From Streptomyces mutabilis (GTDB taxonomy: Bacteria; Actinomycetota; Actinomycetes; Streptomycetales; Streptomycetaceae), in the NCBI RefSeq assembly GCF_014649815.1, contig NZ_BMTT01000008.1:1-64000 (forward strand): DNA of 64,000 nt. The letters are read 5' to 3'. Shown in pieces: positions 16,814 through 25,103 of this stretch. The notes beneath the pieces were generated by a model. It searched no databases and was not told the DNA's origin. It saw only the letters and a list, made by a program, of their open reading frames with translations. Position 1 is the stretch's first letter; the number at the start of each line of letters is the position of its first letter. The position numbers and the translations under genes are program-made.

Positions 16814-18904
16814 GTGACGCGCAGCGTGTACGTGACCGGTATCGACCGCGGCGACGGCCGCCAGGTCGTCGAACTGGGGGTCATGGAGCTCCTGACCCGG
16901 CAGGTCGACCGGGTCGGCGTCTTCCGTCCCCTGGTCCACGACGGACCCGACCGGCTCTTCGAACTGCTGCGGGCCCGTTACCGGCTCTCGCAGGATCCCG
17001 CGACCGTCTACGGCCTGGACCACCAGGAGGCGTCCGCCCTCCAGGCCGAGCAGGGCACGGACGAACTGGTGTCCGCGCTGGTCGACCGGTTCCACCTGGC
17101 CGCCCGGGACTACGACGTCATGCTCGTCCTCGGCACCGACTTCGCCGACACCCAGTTCCCGGACGAACTGTCCCTTAACGCGCGGCTCGCCAACGAGTTC
17201 GGCGCGTCGGTCGTCCCGGTCGTGGGCGGACGGGGGCAGGCCGCCGAGTCCGTGCTCGCCGAGACCGTCAACGCCTTCCGCGCCTACGACGGGCTGGGCT
17301 GCGACGTCCTGGCCATGGTGACCAACCGGGTCACCCGCGAGGACCGGGACGAGATCGCCGAGCGGCTCACGGACCGGCTGCCGGTGCCGTGCTGGGTGGT
17401 GCCGGACGAGCCCGCGCTGTCCGCGCCGACCGTCTCGCAGATCGCGCACACCCTCGGCGCCCAGGTGGTCCTCGGCGACGACTCGGGGCTCGCCCGGGAC
17501 GCGCTGGACTTCGTCTTCGGCGGGGCCATGCTGCCCAACCTGCTGAGCGCCCTGACCCCGGGCTGCCTGGTGATCACGCCCGGGGACCGCGCCGACCTGG
17601 TGATCGGCACCCTCGCCGCGCACAGCGCCGGCACCCCGCCGATAGCCGGCGTGCTGCTGACGCTGAACGAGGTGCCCGGCGACGGCATCCTCACCCTCGC
17701 CGACCGCCTCGCGCCCGGCACCCCGGTGCTCTCGGTGACCGGCAACAGCTTCCCCACCGCCGAGCGGCTGTTCTCCCTGGAGGGGAAGCTGAACGCGGCC
17801 ACCCCGCGCAAGGCGGAGACCGCCCTCGGCCTCTTCGAGCGCTACGTCGACACCGCCGACCTCAGCAAGCGGGTCTCCGCGCCGAGCAGCGACCGGGTCA
17901 CGCCGATGATGTTCGAGCACAAGCTGCTGGAGCAGGCCCGCTCCGACCTGCGCCGGGTCGTGCTGCCGGAGGGGACCGAGGAGCGGGTGCTGCACGCGGC
18001 GGAGGTGCTGCTGCGCCGGGGGGTGTGCGAGCTGACCCTGCTGGGGCCGGTCGAGCAGATCCGCAAGAAGGCCGCCGACCTGGGCATCGACCTCGCAGGC
18101 GCCGAGCTGATCGACCCGGCGGTGTCCGAGCTGCGGGACTCCTTCGCCGAGAAGTACGCGGCCCTGCGCGCCCACAAGGGCGTCACCGTGGAGCTGGCGT
18201 ACGACGTGGTCTCCGACGTGAACTACTTCGGCACGCTGATGGTGCAGGAAGGGTTCGCCGACGGGATGGTGTCGGGGTCGGTGCACTCGACGGCGGCGAC
18301 GATCCGGCCGGCCTTCGAGATCATCAAGACCAAGCCGGACGCGTCGATCGTGTCGTCCGTGTTCTTCATGTGCCTGGCCGACAAGGTGCTGGTCTACGGC
18401 GACTGCGCGGTCAACCCGGACCCTAACGCCGAGCAGCTGGCCGACATCGCCACGCAGTCGGCGTCCACGGCGGCGCGGTTCGGGGTGGATCCGCGGATCG
18501 CGATGCTGTCGTACTCGACGGGCACGTCCGGGTCCGGCGCCGACGTCGACAAGGTGCGCGAGGCGACGGAGCTGGTCCGCGCGAACCGTCCCGACCTGCG
18601 CGTCGAGGGGCCGATCCAGTACGACGCGGCCGTGGAGCCGTCGGTCGCCGCGACCAAGCTGCCCGGGTCCGAGGTGGCCGGGCAGGCCAGCGTGCTGATC
18701 TTCCCGGACCTGAACACCGGCAACAACACCTACAAGGCCGTGCAGCGCTCGGCCGGCGCGATCGCCGTCGGCCCGGTCCTCCAGGGGCTGCGCAAGCCGG
18801 TCAACGACCTGTCGCGGGGCGCGCTCGTCCAGGACATCGTCAACACCGTCGCCATCACGGCGATCCAGGCCCAGAACCCGAGCGAGAAGGCGTCCGAGCA
18901 GTGA
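16814..18904 (+). CDS. pta: Phosphate acetyltransferase, long (DRTGG-containing) form
   Basis: Pta (696 residues) interconverts acetyl-CoA and acetyl phosphate. An N-terminal P-loop-like domain (from VYVTGIDRGDGRQ) and a DRTGG-type regulatory domain (about 215-335, near GDRADLVIGTL) precede the catalytic PTA_PTB domain. The latter starts around FEHKLLEQARSDLRRVVLPEGTEERVL and includes GDCAVNPDPNAEQLADIA and MLSYSTGTSGSG. The GTG at 16814 fits the conserved start and a GGAG site; longer frames would translate the 23-bp leader repeat. The stop overlaps the ackA start (GTGA), so the two enzymes form one coupled acetate overflow operon. It is divergent from pfkA. Confidence 0.93.
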   Translation: MTRSVYVTGIDRGDGRQVVELGVMELLTRQVDRVGVFRPLVHDGPDRLFELLRARYRLSQDPATVYGLDHQEASALQAEQGTDELVSALVDRFHLAARDYDVMLVLGTDFADTQFPDELSLNARLANEFGASVVPVVGGRGQAAESVLAETVNAFRAYDGLGCDVLAMVTNRVTREDRDEIAERLTDRLPVPCWVVPDEPALSAPTVSQIAHTLGAQVVLGDDSGLARDALDFVFGGAMLPNLLSALTPGCLVITPGDRADLVIGTLAAHSAGTPPIAGVLLTLNEVPGDGILTLADRLAPGTPVLSVTGNSFPTAERLFSLEGKLNAATPRKAETALGLFERYVDTADLSKRVSAPSSDRVTPMMFEHKLLEQARSDLRRVVLPEGTEERVLHAAEVLLRRGVCELTLLGPVEQIRKKAADLGIDLAGAELIDPAVSELRDSFAEKYAALRAHKGVTVELAYDVVSDVNYFGTLMVQEGFADGMVSGSVHSTAATIRPAFEIIKTKPDASIVSSVFFMCLADKVLVYGDCAVNPDPNAEQLADIATQSASTAARFGVDPRIAMLSYSTGTSGSGADVDKVREATELVRANRPDLRVEGPIQYDAAVEPSVAATKLPGSEVAGQASVLIFPDLNTGNNTYKAVQRSAGAIAVGPVLQGLRKPVNDLSRGALVQDIVNTVAITAIQAQNPSEKASEQ

Positions 18905-20115
18905 CCTCCCCCACCCGTGTCCTCGTCCTCAACTCCGGCTCCTCGTCGGTGAAGTACCAGCTCCTGGACATGCGGGACCGCAGCCGGCTGGCGGTGGGGC
19001 TGGTCGAGCGCATCGGTGAGCAGACCTCCCGGCTGAAGCACACGTGCGTGACCGGCGGCGACACCCGCGAGCAGAACGGGCCGATCGCCGATCACGAGGC
19101 CGCCCTCAAGGCCGTCGCGCAGGAGCTGGCCCGGGACGGTCTGGGCCTGGACTCCCCGGAGCTGGCCGCGATCGGGCACCGGGTGGTGCACGGCGGCATG
19201 TTCTTCACCGAGCCCACCCTGATCGACGAGGGCGTGCTCACCGAGATCGAGCGGCTGATCCCCGTCGCCCCGCTGCACAACCCGGCCAACCTCACCGGCA
19301 TCCGCACTGCCCGGGGGATGCGCCCCGACCTGCCCCAGGTGGCCGTCTTCGACACGGCGTTCCACACGACGATGCCCGAGCCGGCGGCGCGCTACGCGAT
19401 CGACCCGAAGATCGCCGACCGTCACCGCATCCGCCGCTACGGCTTCCACGGCACCTCGCACGCCTACGTCTCCCGGGAGACCGCGCGGCTGCTGGGCAAG
19501 GACCCGTCCGAGGTGAACGTCATCGTGCTGCACCTCGGCAACGGCGCCTCGGCCTCGGCGGTCGAGGGCGGCCGGTGCGTGGACACCTCCATGGGGCTGA
19601 CGCCTTTGGAGGGACTCGTGATGGGTACGCGGTCCGGAGACCTGGACCCGGCGGTCATCTTCCATTTGGAGCGGGTTGGCGGAATGTCCACCGACGAGAT
19701 CGACACTCTCCTCAACAAGAGGAGCGGCCTGTTCGGTCTGTGCGGCGACAATGACATGCGGGAGATCCGGCGCCGCGTCGACGAGGGTGACGAAGAGGCG
19801 CGGCTCGCCTTCGACATCTACATTCACCGCCTGAAGAAGTACATCGGCGCCTATTACGCGGTCCTCGGCCGAGTGGACGCGGTCGCCTTCACGGCCGGGG
19901 TCGGCGAGAATGCGGCACCGGTGCGGGAAGCGGCCGTGGCGGGCCTGGAGGGGCTGGGCCTGGCGGTCGACGCCGGGCTGAACGGCGCTCGCGGCGACGA
20001 TCCCCGGCTGATCTCCCCCGAGGACGCCCGGGTGAAGGTGGCCGTGGTGCCGACCGACGAGGAATTGGAGATCGCGACACAAACGTACGCACTGGTCGAA
20101 AAGAACAGCCGATGA
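18901..20115 (+). CDS. ackA: Acetate kinase
   Basis: A 404-residue ASKHA-fold kinase making acetate and ATP from acetyl phosphate, reversibly. It shows RVLVLNSGSSSVKYQ at the N-terminus, the catalytic-loop RRYGFHGTSHAYVS, LGNGASASAVEGGRCVDTSMG and MGTRSGDLDP, and the adenosine region FTAGVGENAAPVRE. Length is normal. The GTG start overlaps the pta stop by three bases, so expression is coupled to pta. Pyruvate kinase follows after 85 bases, probably with its own promoter because no terminator is visible but the gap contains AT-rich sequence. Confidence 0.96.
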   Translation: MTSPTRVLVLNSGSSSVKYQLLDMRDRSRLAVGLVERIGEQTSRLKHTCVTGGDTREQNGPIADHEAALKAVAQELARDGLGLDSPELAAIGHRVVHGGMFFTEPTLIDEGVLTEIERLIPVAPLHNPANLTGIRTARGMRPDLPQVAVFDTAFHTTMPEPAARYAIDPKIADRHRIRRYGFHGTSHAYVSRETARLLGKDPSEVNVIVLHLGNGASASAVEGGRCVDTSMGLTPLEGLVMGTRSGDLDPAVIFHLERVGGMSTDEIDTLLNKRSGLFGLCGDNDMREIRRRVDEGDEEARLAFDIYIHRLKKYIGAYYAVLGRVDAVAFTAGVGENAAPVREAAVAGLEGLGLAVDAGLNGARGDDPRLISPEDARVKVAVVPTDEELEIATQTYALVEKNSR

Positions 20116-20200
20116 ATTCACTTGTGAGCATGCCCGCGCCCATATGTAGCTTCCGCCTGGCGGAATATTCCGGAGCGAAACAAACCGATAGGATCGCCCC

Positions 20201-21631
20201 ATGCGCCGTTCGAAAATCGTCTGTACCCTCGGCCCCGCGGTCGACTCCCACGAGCAGCTCGTAGCGCTGATCGAGGCCGGCATGAACGTGGCCCGCTTCA
20301 ACTTCAGCCACGGCACGCACGCCGAGCACCAGGGCCGTTACGACCGTGTCCGGGCCGCCGCCAAGGAGACCGGCCGGGCCATCGGTGTCCTCGCCGACCT
20401 GCAGGGCCCGAAGATCCGTCTGGAGACCTTCGCGGAGGGTCCCGTCGAGCTGGTGCGCGGTGACGAGTTCACCATCACCACCGAGGACGTGCCGGGCGAC
20501 CGGACGATCTGCGGCACGACGTACAAGGGCCTGCCCGGCGACGTCACCAAGGGCGACCAGGTGCTCATCAACGACGGCAACGTCGAGCTGAAGGTCACCG
20601 AGGTCGAGGGCCCGCGGGTGAGGACGATCGTCATCGAGGGCGGCGTCATCTCCGACCACAAGGGCATCAACCTGCCCGGTGCCGCGGTCAACGTCCCCGC
20701 GCTGAGCGAGAAGGACGTCGAGGACCTGCGGTTCGCGCTGCGGATGGGCTGCGACCTGGTCGCCCTCTCCTTCGTGCGGGACGCCAAGGACGTGGCCGAC
20801 GTGCACCGCGTGATGGACGAGGAGGGCCGTCGGGTCCCCGTCATCGCCAAGGTGGAGAAGCCGCAGGCGGTCGAGAACATGGAGGACGTCGTCGCGGCCT
20901 TCGACGCCGTCATGGTCGCCCGCGGCGACCTGGCCGTCGAGTACCCGCTCGAGAAGGTCCCCATGGTGCAGAAGCGCCTGATCGAGCTGTGCCGGCGCAA
21001 CGCCAAGCCGGTGATCGTCGCGACCCAGATGATGGAGTCGATGATCACCAACTCCCGTCCGACCCGCGCCGAGGCCTCCGACGTGGCCAACGCGATCCTG
21101 GACGGGGCCGACGCGGTCATGCTCTCCGCGGAGTCGTCGGTGGGCGCGTACCCGATCGAGACCGTCAAGACCATGTCGAAGATCGTCTCCGCCGCCGAGC
21201 AGGAGCTGCTGTCCAAGGGCCTGCAGCCGCTGGTGCCGGGCAAGAAGCCGCGCACGCAGGGCGGTTCGGTGGCCCGTGCCGCCGCCGAGATCGCCGACTT
21301 CCTGGGCGGCAAGGGCCTGGTGGCCTTCACCCAGTCCGGTGACACCGCCCGCCGGCTCTCCCGCTACCGCGCGGCCCAGCCGATCCTCGCCTTCACCACC
21401 GACGAGTCCACCCGCAACCAGCTGGCGCTCAGCTGGGGTGTGGAGCCGCACGTGGTGCCGTTCGTGAACTCCACCGACGAGATGGTCGACCTGGTGGACC
21501 AGGAGACCGCCCGCCTCGGCCGGTTCAGCGACGGCGACATCGTCGTGATCACCGCCGGTTCGCCCCCCGGCGTGCCCGGCACCACCAACATGGTCCGGGT
21601 GCTGCACCTGGGCGAGACGCGGCGCGGCTGA
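20201..21631 (+). CDS. pyk: Pyruvate kinase
   Basis: A 476-residue enzyme converting phosphoenolpyruvate and ADP to pyruvate and ATP. Conserved elements are RRSKIVCTLGPAVDSHEQ, MNVARFNFSHGTHAEH, the B domain (about 70-165), VIAKVEKPQAVEN (catalytic Lys), VARGDLAVEYP and ATQMMESMITNSRPTRAEASDVA, with the C domain at the end. The effector pocket cannot be judged reliably. The start ATG at 20201 gives the standard N-terminus. It follows pta-ackA on the same strand and ends before a strong bidirectional terminator. The neighbourhood PFK, Pta, AckA, Pyk groups the lower glycolysis/overflow branch. Confidence 0.95.
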   Translation: MRRSKIVCTLGPAVDSHEQLVALIEAGMNVARFNFSHGTHAEHQGRYDRVRAAAKETGRAIGVLADLQGPKIRLETFAEGPVELVRGDEFTITTEDVPGDRTICGTTYKGLPGDVTKGDQVLINDGNVELKVTEVEGPRVRTIVIEGGVISDHKGINLPGAAVNVPALSEKDVEDLRFALRMGCDLVALSFVRDAKDVADVHRVMDEEGRRVPVIAKVEKPQAVENMEDVVAAFDAVMVARGDLAVEYPLEKVPMVQKRLIELCRRNAKPVIVATQMMESMITNSRPTRAEASDVANAILDGADAVMLSAESSVGAYPIETVKTMSKIVSAAEQELLSKGLQPLVPGKKPRTQGGSVARAAAEIADFLGGKGLVAFTQSGDTARRLSRYRAAQPILAFTTDESTRNQLALSWGVEPHVVPFVNSTDEMVDLVDQETARLGRFSDGDIVVITAGSPPGVPGTTNMVRVLHLGETRRG

Positions 21632-21658
21632 CACCCGCACCCGCTTCCGTACGGCGCT

Positions 21659-21688
21659 GAGGGCGCCCCCTCGACAGGGGGCGCCCTC
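21659..21688. terminator. Bidirectional terminator after pyk
   Basis: GAGGGCGCCCCCT (21659-21671) pairs perfectly with 21676-21688 around a CGAC loop. It lies between the convergent pyk gene and the minus-strand surface-protein gene. Confidence 0.85.
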
Positions 21689-21727
21689 GGCGGTTGTCGC
21701 GGCTCCCGAACGCGCCCGGGGGCGGGC

Positions 21728-23122
21728 TCAGGTCGTGTACTGGTGCAGCCCGGGGATGTGGAGCGTGCCGCCGAACTGGCCGGCCTGGACGACCGTCACC
21801 TTCGTGAAGTAGATGAGCGGGATGTCCAGCGGCGGCGGGTGCTCCGGGTCGAAGGTGATCGGGATCAGCCCGAGCAGGTTGCCCGAGATGCTCTCGGTGT
21901 ACATCACCGTGTCGCCGTCGCGGATCGTGGACGTCGAGCCCTCGGCCGCCTGCACGTGGTAGGTCTTGCCGGCCTGCTCGTCCTTCACCGTCTGGTGCAG
22001 GTCGCCGATGTCGGTGCCGCCCGAGATGACGTACTTGAGCACCTTCTTGGTGGTGCCGTTGGCCGTCTTCACCTCGACGACGCCCTTGTAGGAGGCGCCC
22101 TTCAGCAGCAGCGAGCTGGCGTTGAGGTACCAGGGGTCGTCAGGCAGCGGCACCGTGTTGTCGACGCCGCCCTCCGCGTCCGTGGCGACCGGGCAGTCCT
22201 CCGGGTCGGTGCCGGCGCTCTCGGAGGCGCTCGGGACGGGCGAGGCGGTGACATCCCCGGCCTCCTCCTCCGCCTTGTCCTTCGCGTCCTCTTCGGCCTT
22301 CCCGGCCGCCTCGTCCACCGACTCCTCGGTGTCATCGGCCGCCTTCGACGCCGCGTCGGCCGGGTCCCCGGTGCTGTCCTTCGCGGTGCCGGTGACCTTG
22401 TCGGCGGTCTCCTCCGCCGGGTCGGACGCGTCGTCGCCGGCGCTCGCCGACGCCGAGGGGGTCGGCGTGGGGCTCGGGGCCTCCTCGGCCTTGTCGCCGG
22501 TGAAGATGCCCTCGATGGCGTCGCCGAGGCCCTCCAGCGCGCCGCCGGACTCCGACGCGGACGGGGACGGGGACGGTTCGGCGGCGTCCGCGCCGGACGC
22601 ATCCCGGCCTCCGGGATCCTGGGAAGCGGAGGGGCTCGGGGTTGGGTCGGCCCGGCCGGCGTCGTTCCCGTCCTCGTCGTCGGAACCTGAATCCGACGAA
22701 GAGGACTCGCCCGTACCCTTGCCGTCCTTGCCCGCGCCGCCCGCGGAGTCCGGGGAACCGGACTCCGTCGCACCGCCCTTGTCCTTGCCGTCCTCGCCCT
22801 CCGAGCCGGTCGCCGAGGGCGAGGACGACGCGGACGCGCCCTTCTCGGCGTCCTCCAATGCCTCCACGCACGCTTTGTACTCGTCGGCGGTCAGGCTGTT
22901 GGATGTCGGCTTCGCCGCGTCGTTGCCGTCGGCGATGGCCAGCGTCGGAGTGAACCCCATCCCCATGAGGACGGCCGTGGGCATCGCCGCCAGGGCGATC
23001 GCCTTCCCGGCCGGCATGTGGAACCTGGTGAACAACGGCTTCTTGGGTGCCGCGTGGCGCGGCCCGGTTCTCACACGGAACGACTCCACGTCAGTCCCGC
23101 GGGTCACCTCGTCAGCCGGCAC
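21728..23122 (-). CDS. Stalked surface protein with long acidic Ser/Pro/Asp-rich linker
   Basis: This 464-residue protein has a basic N-terminus, one hydrophobic segment (about 39-62, KAIALAAMPTAVLMGMGF) that could be a signal or anchor, and two cysteines (in EYKACVEAL and PEDCPVA). About 230 residues are rich in Ser, Asp, Glu, Pro and Ala, with SPSPSAS and PTPTPSASAS runs. The C-terminal domain (about 330-464) is beta-rich and ends LHIPGLHQYTT. GTG at 23122 follows GGGAGG and overlaps the end of the DUF6114 gene by 11 bases, so translation is coupled. The linker looks like a wall-spanning stalk. I do not recognise the C-terminal domain. Together with DUF6114 and DUF6230 it suggests an envelope module. 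Confidence 0.75.
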   Translation of the reverse strand: MPADEVTRGTDVESFRVRTGPRHAAPKKPLFTRFHMPAGKAIALAAMPTAVLMGMGFTPTLAIADGNDAAKPTSNSLTADEYKACVEALEDAEKGASASSSPSATGSEGEDGKDKGGATESGSPDSAGGAGKDGKGTGESSSSDSGSDDEDGNDAGRADPTPSPSASQDPGGRDASGADAAEPSPSPSASESGGALEGLGDAIEGIFTGDKAEEAPSPTPTPSASASAGDDASDPAEETADKVTGTAKDSTGDPADAASKAADDTEESVDEAAGKAEEDAKDKAEEEAGDVTASPVPSASESAGTDPEDCPVATDAEGGVDNTVPLPDDPWYLNASSLLLKGASYKGVVEVKTANGTTKKVLKYVISGGTDIGDLHQTVKDEQAGKTYHVQAAEGSTSTIRDGDTVMYTESISGNLLGLIPITFDPEHPPPLDIPLIYFTKVTVVQAGQFGGTLHIPGLHQYTT

Positions 23123-23699
23123 TGTGCCTCCCGTTCGCCCCGTTGGCCGGGCTCGTTCCTGACAGATCCTTGGGCTCACCCGCCGCGTCGCGCGGCTGCG
23201 GCACCGTGGCGTCGGGCACCTGGGTGCCGAGGTCCGCGGGGACCACGCTCTCGGGCGCGTCGCCCGTTCCCTTGCCCTCCAGCGGCGGCTCGGCCTGCGG
23301 CGGCTCGCCCGGCACCCACGACACGGCCATGGCCCCGCCGATCATGGCGAGCAGGAAGCCGATGAGGAATCCGCCCAGATTGGACACGGGGATCGACACC
23401 AGCGCCAGCAGGATCGCCGCCACGCCCGCGAAGACCCGGACGTGCTTCTGGAACCACAGGCTGACGCCCAGGACGACCAGCAGCACGCCGATGATCAGGG
23501 AACCGGAGCCCGCGGTGGTGGCCATCGCCAGCGTCAGGTGCCCGATCTGGAGGTTCGCGTACGGGAAGTAGGCGATGGGGAGTCCGCCGAGCGCGACGAA
23601 CAGGCCGGCCCAGAACGGCCGCGTGCCTCGCCAGGCACGGAACTGCAGCCTCCGGCGGGTGAACTGGCCGGCTGCGGCGGCAGGAGTCTCGGCGCTCAT
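23112..23699 (-). CDS. DUF6114-type integral membrane protein
   Basis: A 195-residue protein with about four membrane helices: FWAGLFVALGGLPIAYF, LAMATTAGSGSLIIGVLLVVLGVSL (possibly two), VFAGVAAILLALVSIPV and LGGFLIGFLLAMIGGAMAV. These follow a basic motif RRRLQFRAWRGTRPFW. A Pro/Glu-rich tail of about 60 residues follows. This pattern matches, from memory, the Streptomyces DUF6114 family, which commonly neighbours a DUF6230 secreted protein. Here the DUF6230 gene lies just upstream on the same strand (117-base gap) and the stalked protein overlaps its 3' end. The likely role is a membrane partner of the exported proteins, but none has been shown. Confidence 0.78.
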   Translation of the reverse strand: MSAETPAAAAGQFTRRRLQFRAWRGTRPFWAGLFVALGGLPIAYFPYANLQIGHLTLAMATTAGSGSLIIGVLLVVLGVSLWFQKHVRVFAGVAAILLALVSIPVSNLGGFLIGFLLAMIGGAMAVSWVPGEPPQAEPPLEGKGTGDAPESVVPADLGTQVPDATVPQPRDAAGEPKDLSGTSPANGANGRHSAG

Positions 23700-23816
23700 G
23701 GAAAACAGCTCCCTGGTACGGCTTTGCTGTGGTGGAGATGTGGACCGTGTGCGACGACACGGCCGGAAGTGGACGGGCGGGGGCGCCGCTGGCTCCCCCG
23801 CCCGTCAATGGGGTGC

Positions 23817-24449
23817 TTAGTAGCACTCCTTGACACCCTTGGACAGCGACATCTTCAGACCGCTGAGCTTGAAGGTTCCGGCGGTGGTGGCCCACGCCGT
23901 CTGCTTCACGTCGGTCAGCGTGGCCGAGTCGGCCTGCTGCGCGAATCCGTTCGGGTTCGCGGTGTCGCCCTTCTGGATGCCGGGACCCTTGTTGGCGTCC
24001 TTGGCGGCCACACCGATGTCGATGCCGCGGAAGGTGGCATCGGCCTCGAGCTGCTCGATGTCGATGTACAGGTTCTTCGCCTCGACCGGCTTGTCGCCGC
24101 CGCCCGCCGTGAGCATGAGGCTGACCGAACCGAGCAGCGGGACGTCCGGCGTGACCACGGACTGGCACATGCCCTTGATGGTCGCGGACCGGAACGCCGA
24201 GACGGCGACGGGGTGAGCCGTCTTCTCGCCCTTCAGCGTGTATCCCGAGTCAATGGCCCCGTACTGGGAGAAACCCGTACCGTCGAGCCGGTCCGCCGTC
24301 ACCTTGAACGACTGACCGGAGACGCTGAACGAAGCCGCCAGGGCACCCTGCCCCAGCGCGACGCCTATCGCCGCCGTGGCGGCAACGCTGGGCACCATCA
24401 CCACAGCGAACCGCTTCCATCTGGTCCCGCCACGCACCTGGGACTCCAT
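23817..24449 (-). CDS. DUF6230-type secreted protein
   Basis: A 210-residue exported protein. A basic stretch (GGTRWKRFAVV) leads into a signal peptide ending near GQGALAASF. The mature part is beta-rich with two cysteines (in IKGMCQSVV and the last-but-one residue, KECY). It resembles the DUF6230 family, whose members are sometimes annotated as cholesterol esterase. I see no GXSXG or other hydrolase motif, so that name is unsupported here. The ATG at 24449 has a very good GAAGGAGG site; upstream in-frame starts lack this. It heads a three-gene minus-strand module with DUF6114 and the stalked protein. Confidence 0.8.
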   Translation of the reverse strand: MESQVRGGTRWKRFAVVMVPSVAATAAIGVALGQGALAASFSVSGQSFKVTADRLDGTGFSQYGAIDSGYTLKGEKTAHPVAVSAFRSATIKGMCQSVVTPDVPLLGSVSLMLTAGGGDKPVEAKNLYIDIEQLEADATFRGIDIGVAAKDANKGPGIQKGDTANPNGFAQQADSATLTDVKQTAWATTAGTFKLSGLKMSLSKGVKECY

Positions 24450-24832
24450 ATTTCCTCCTTCTCGGACGTACATCTCCTGGCCTCGGCCGGCCCCCGGATC
24501 GGCGGCCGAACCTGGCAGGGATGGGAGAAGTGCTACGTCCTCGGGAAGGAGAGCGCCCGCGCTCGGCGGCACGTATGGAACGAGCCCGAATCACCGGCGA
24601 TCACCCCCGAGCGACAACCACTGGTCGCGCCTGACACGCATCACGCACAACCCTGCTGGGCAGGCTTCGCCGGGTGGACGAAGACCCCCCTGCCCAAGAG
24701 CCGGCGCCACTGCCGCCGACTCTGCTCGGTGGGGACCCAGGAACCCCCGCGACCCGACTGGCTTTCGGGGTACGGGAATGGACCGAGCGTCGCCGATCGT
24801 GGTGCATTCTCGCCGTCGGCACAAGGGGGTTC

Positions 24833-24848
24833 GTTACTCACTAGTAAC
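24833..24848. promoter_or_regulatory. Inverted repeat GTTACT-N4-AGTAAC
   Basis: A perfect 6-bp dyad with a CACT spacer, 384-399 bases upstream of the DUF6230 start. The form resembles TetR-family operators. A related dyad lies 115 bases further on. Confidence 0.5.
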
Positions 24849-24963
24849 GGCCGGATAACCGCAGGACGACACACCGATCCCGAACGGCGACGCTCGGTGT
24901 GCCACGAGGGCGGAACATAGCTGTTGATCGTCGGACAGAAACCGACAGACCGCCGCCGTCGAC

Positions 24964-24976
24964 TTACTGGCAGTAA
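24964..24976. promoter_or_regulatory. Inverted repeat TTACTG-G-CAGTAA
   Basis: A perfect 6-bp dyad around a central G shares the TTACT/AGTAA half-sites of the dyad at 24833-24848. The pair could bind the same dimeric regulator. Confidence 0.5.
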
Positions 24977-25103
24977 CAGCGGCCGCGATTACCAAGATTC
25001 GGTAAAGCGCGGCCGCACTGGCTTTCCGTCGGCAGCTCTTTCACTCGGGCGCCACCCGGACGAACGGTCGAAGACCGGTCGGTCCGGGCGGCCCGACCGC
25101 GCG

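Larger units (their letters stand above)
24450..25103. other. 654-base gap upstream of the DUF6230 gene
   Basis: I find no convincing gene here; the short open frames lack ribosome sites. It holds two TTACT/AGTAA dyads (24833-24848 and 24964-24976) and a possible hairpin, CACACCGA (24870-24877) with its complement at 24894-24901. The unusually long upstream region may be a regulated promoter or hold a small RNA. Confidence 0.5.

Noticed and set aside
22140..22860. Low-complexity Ser/Asp/Pro coding region as possible frameshifted or misassembled sequence
   Set aside because: The minus-strand frame stays open across it, begins with a good ribosome site and ends in an ordered domain, which fits a genuine stalk.
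24591..24874. Short open frames in the gap upstream of DUF6230
   Set aside because: They lack ribosome sites, recognisable sequence and good codon bias, and overlap each other on the same strand in different frames.
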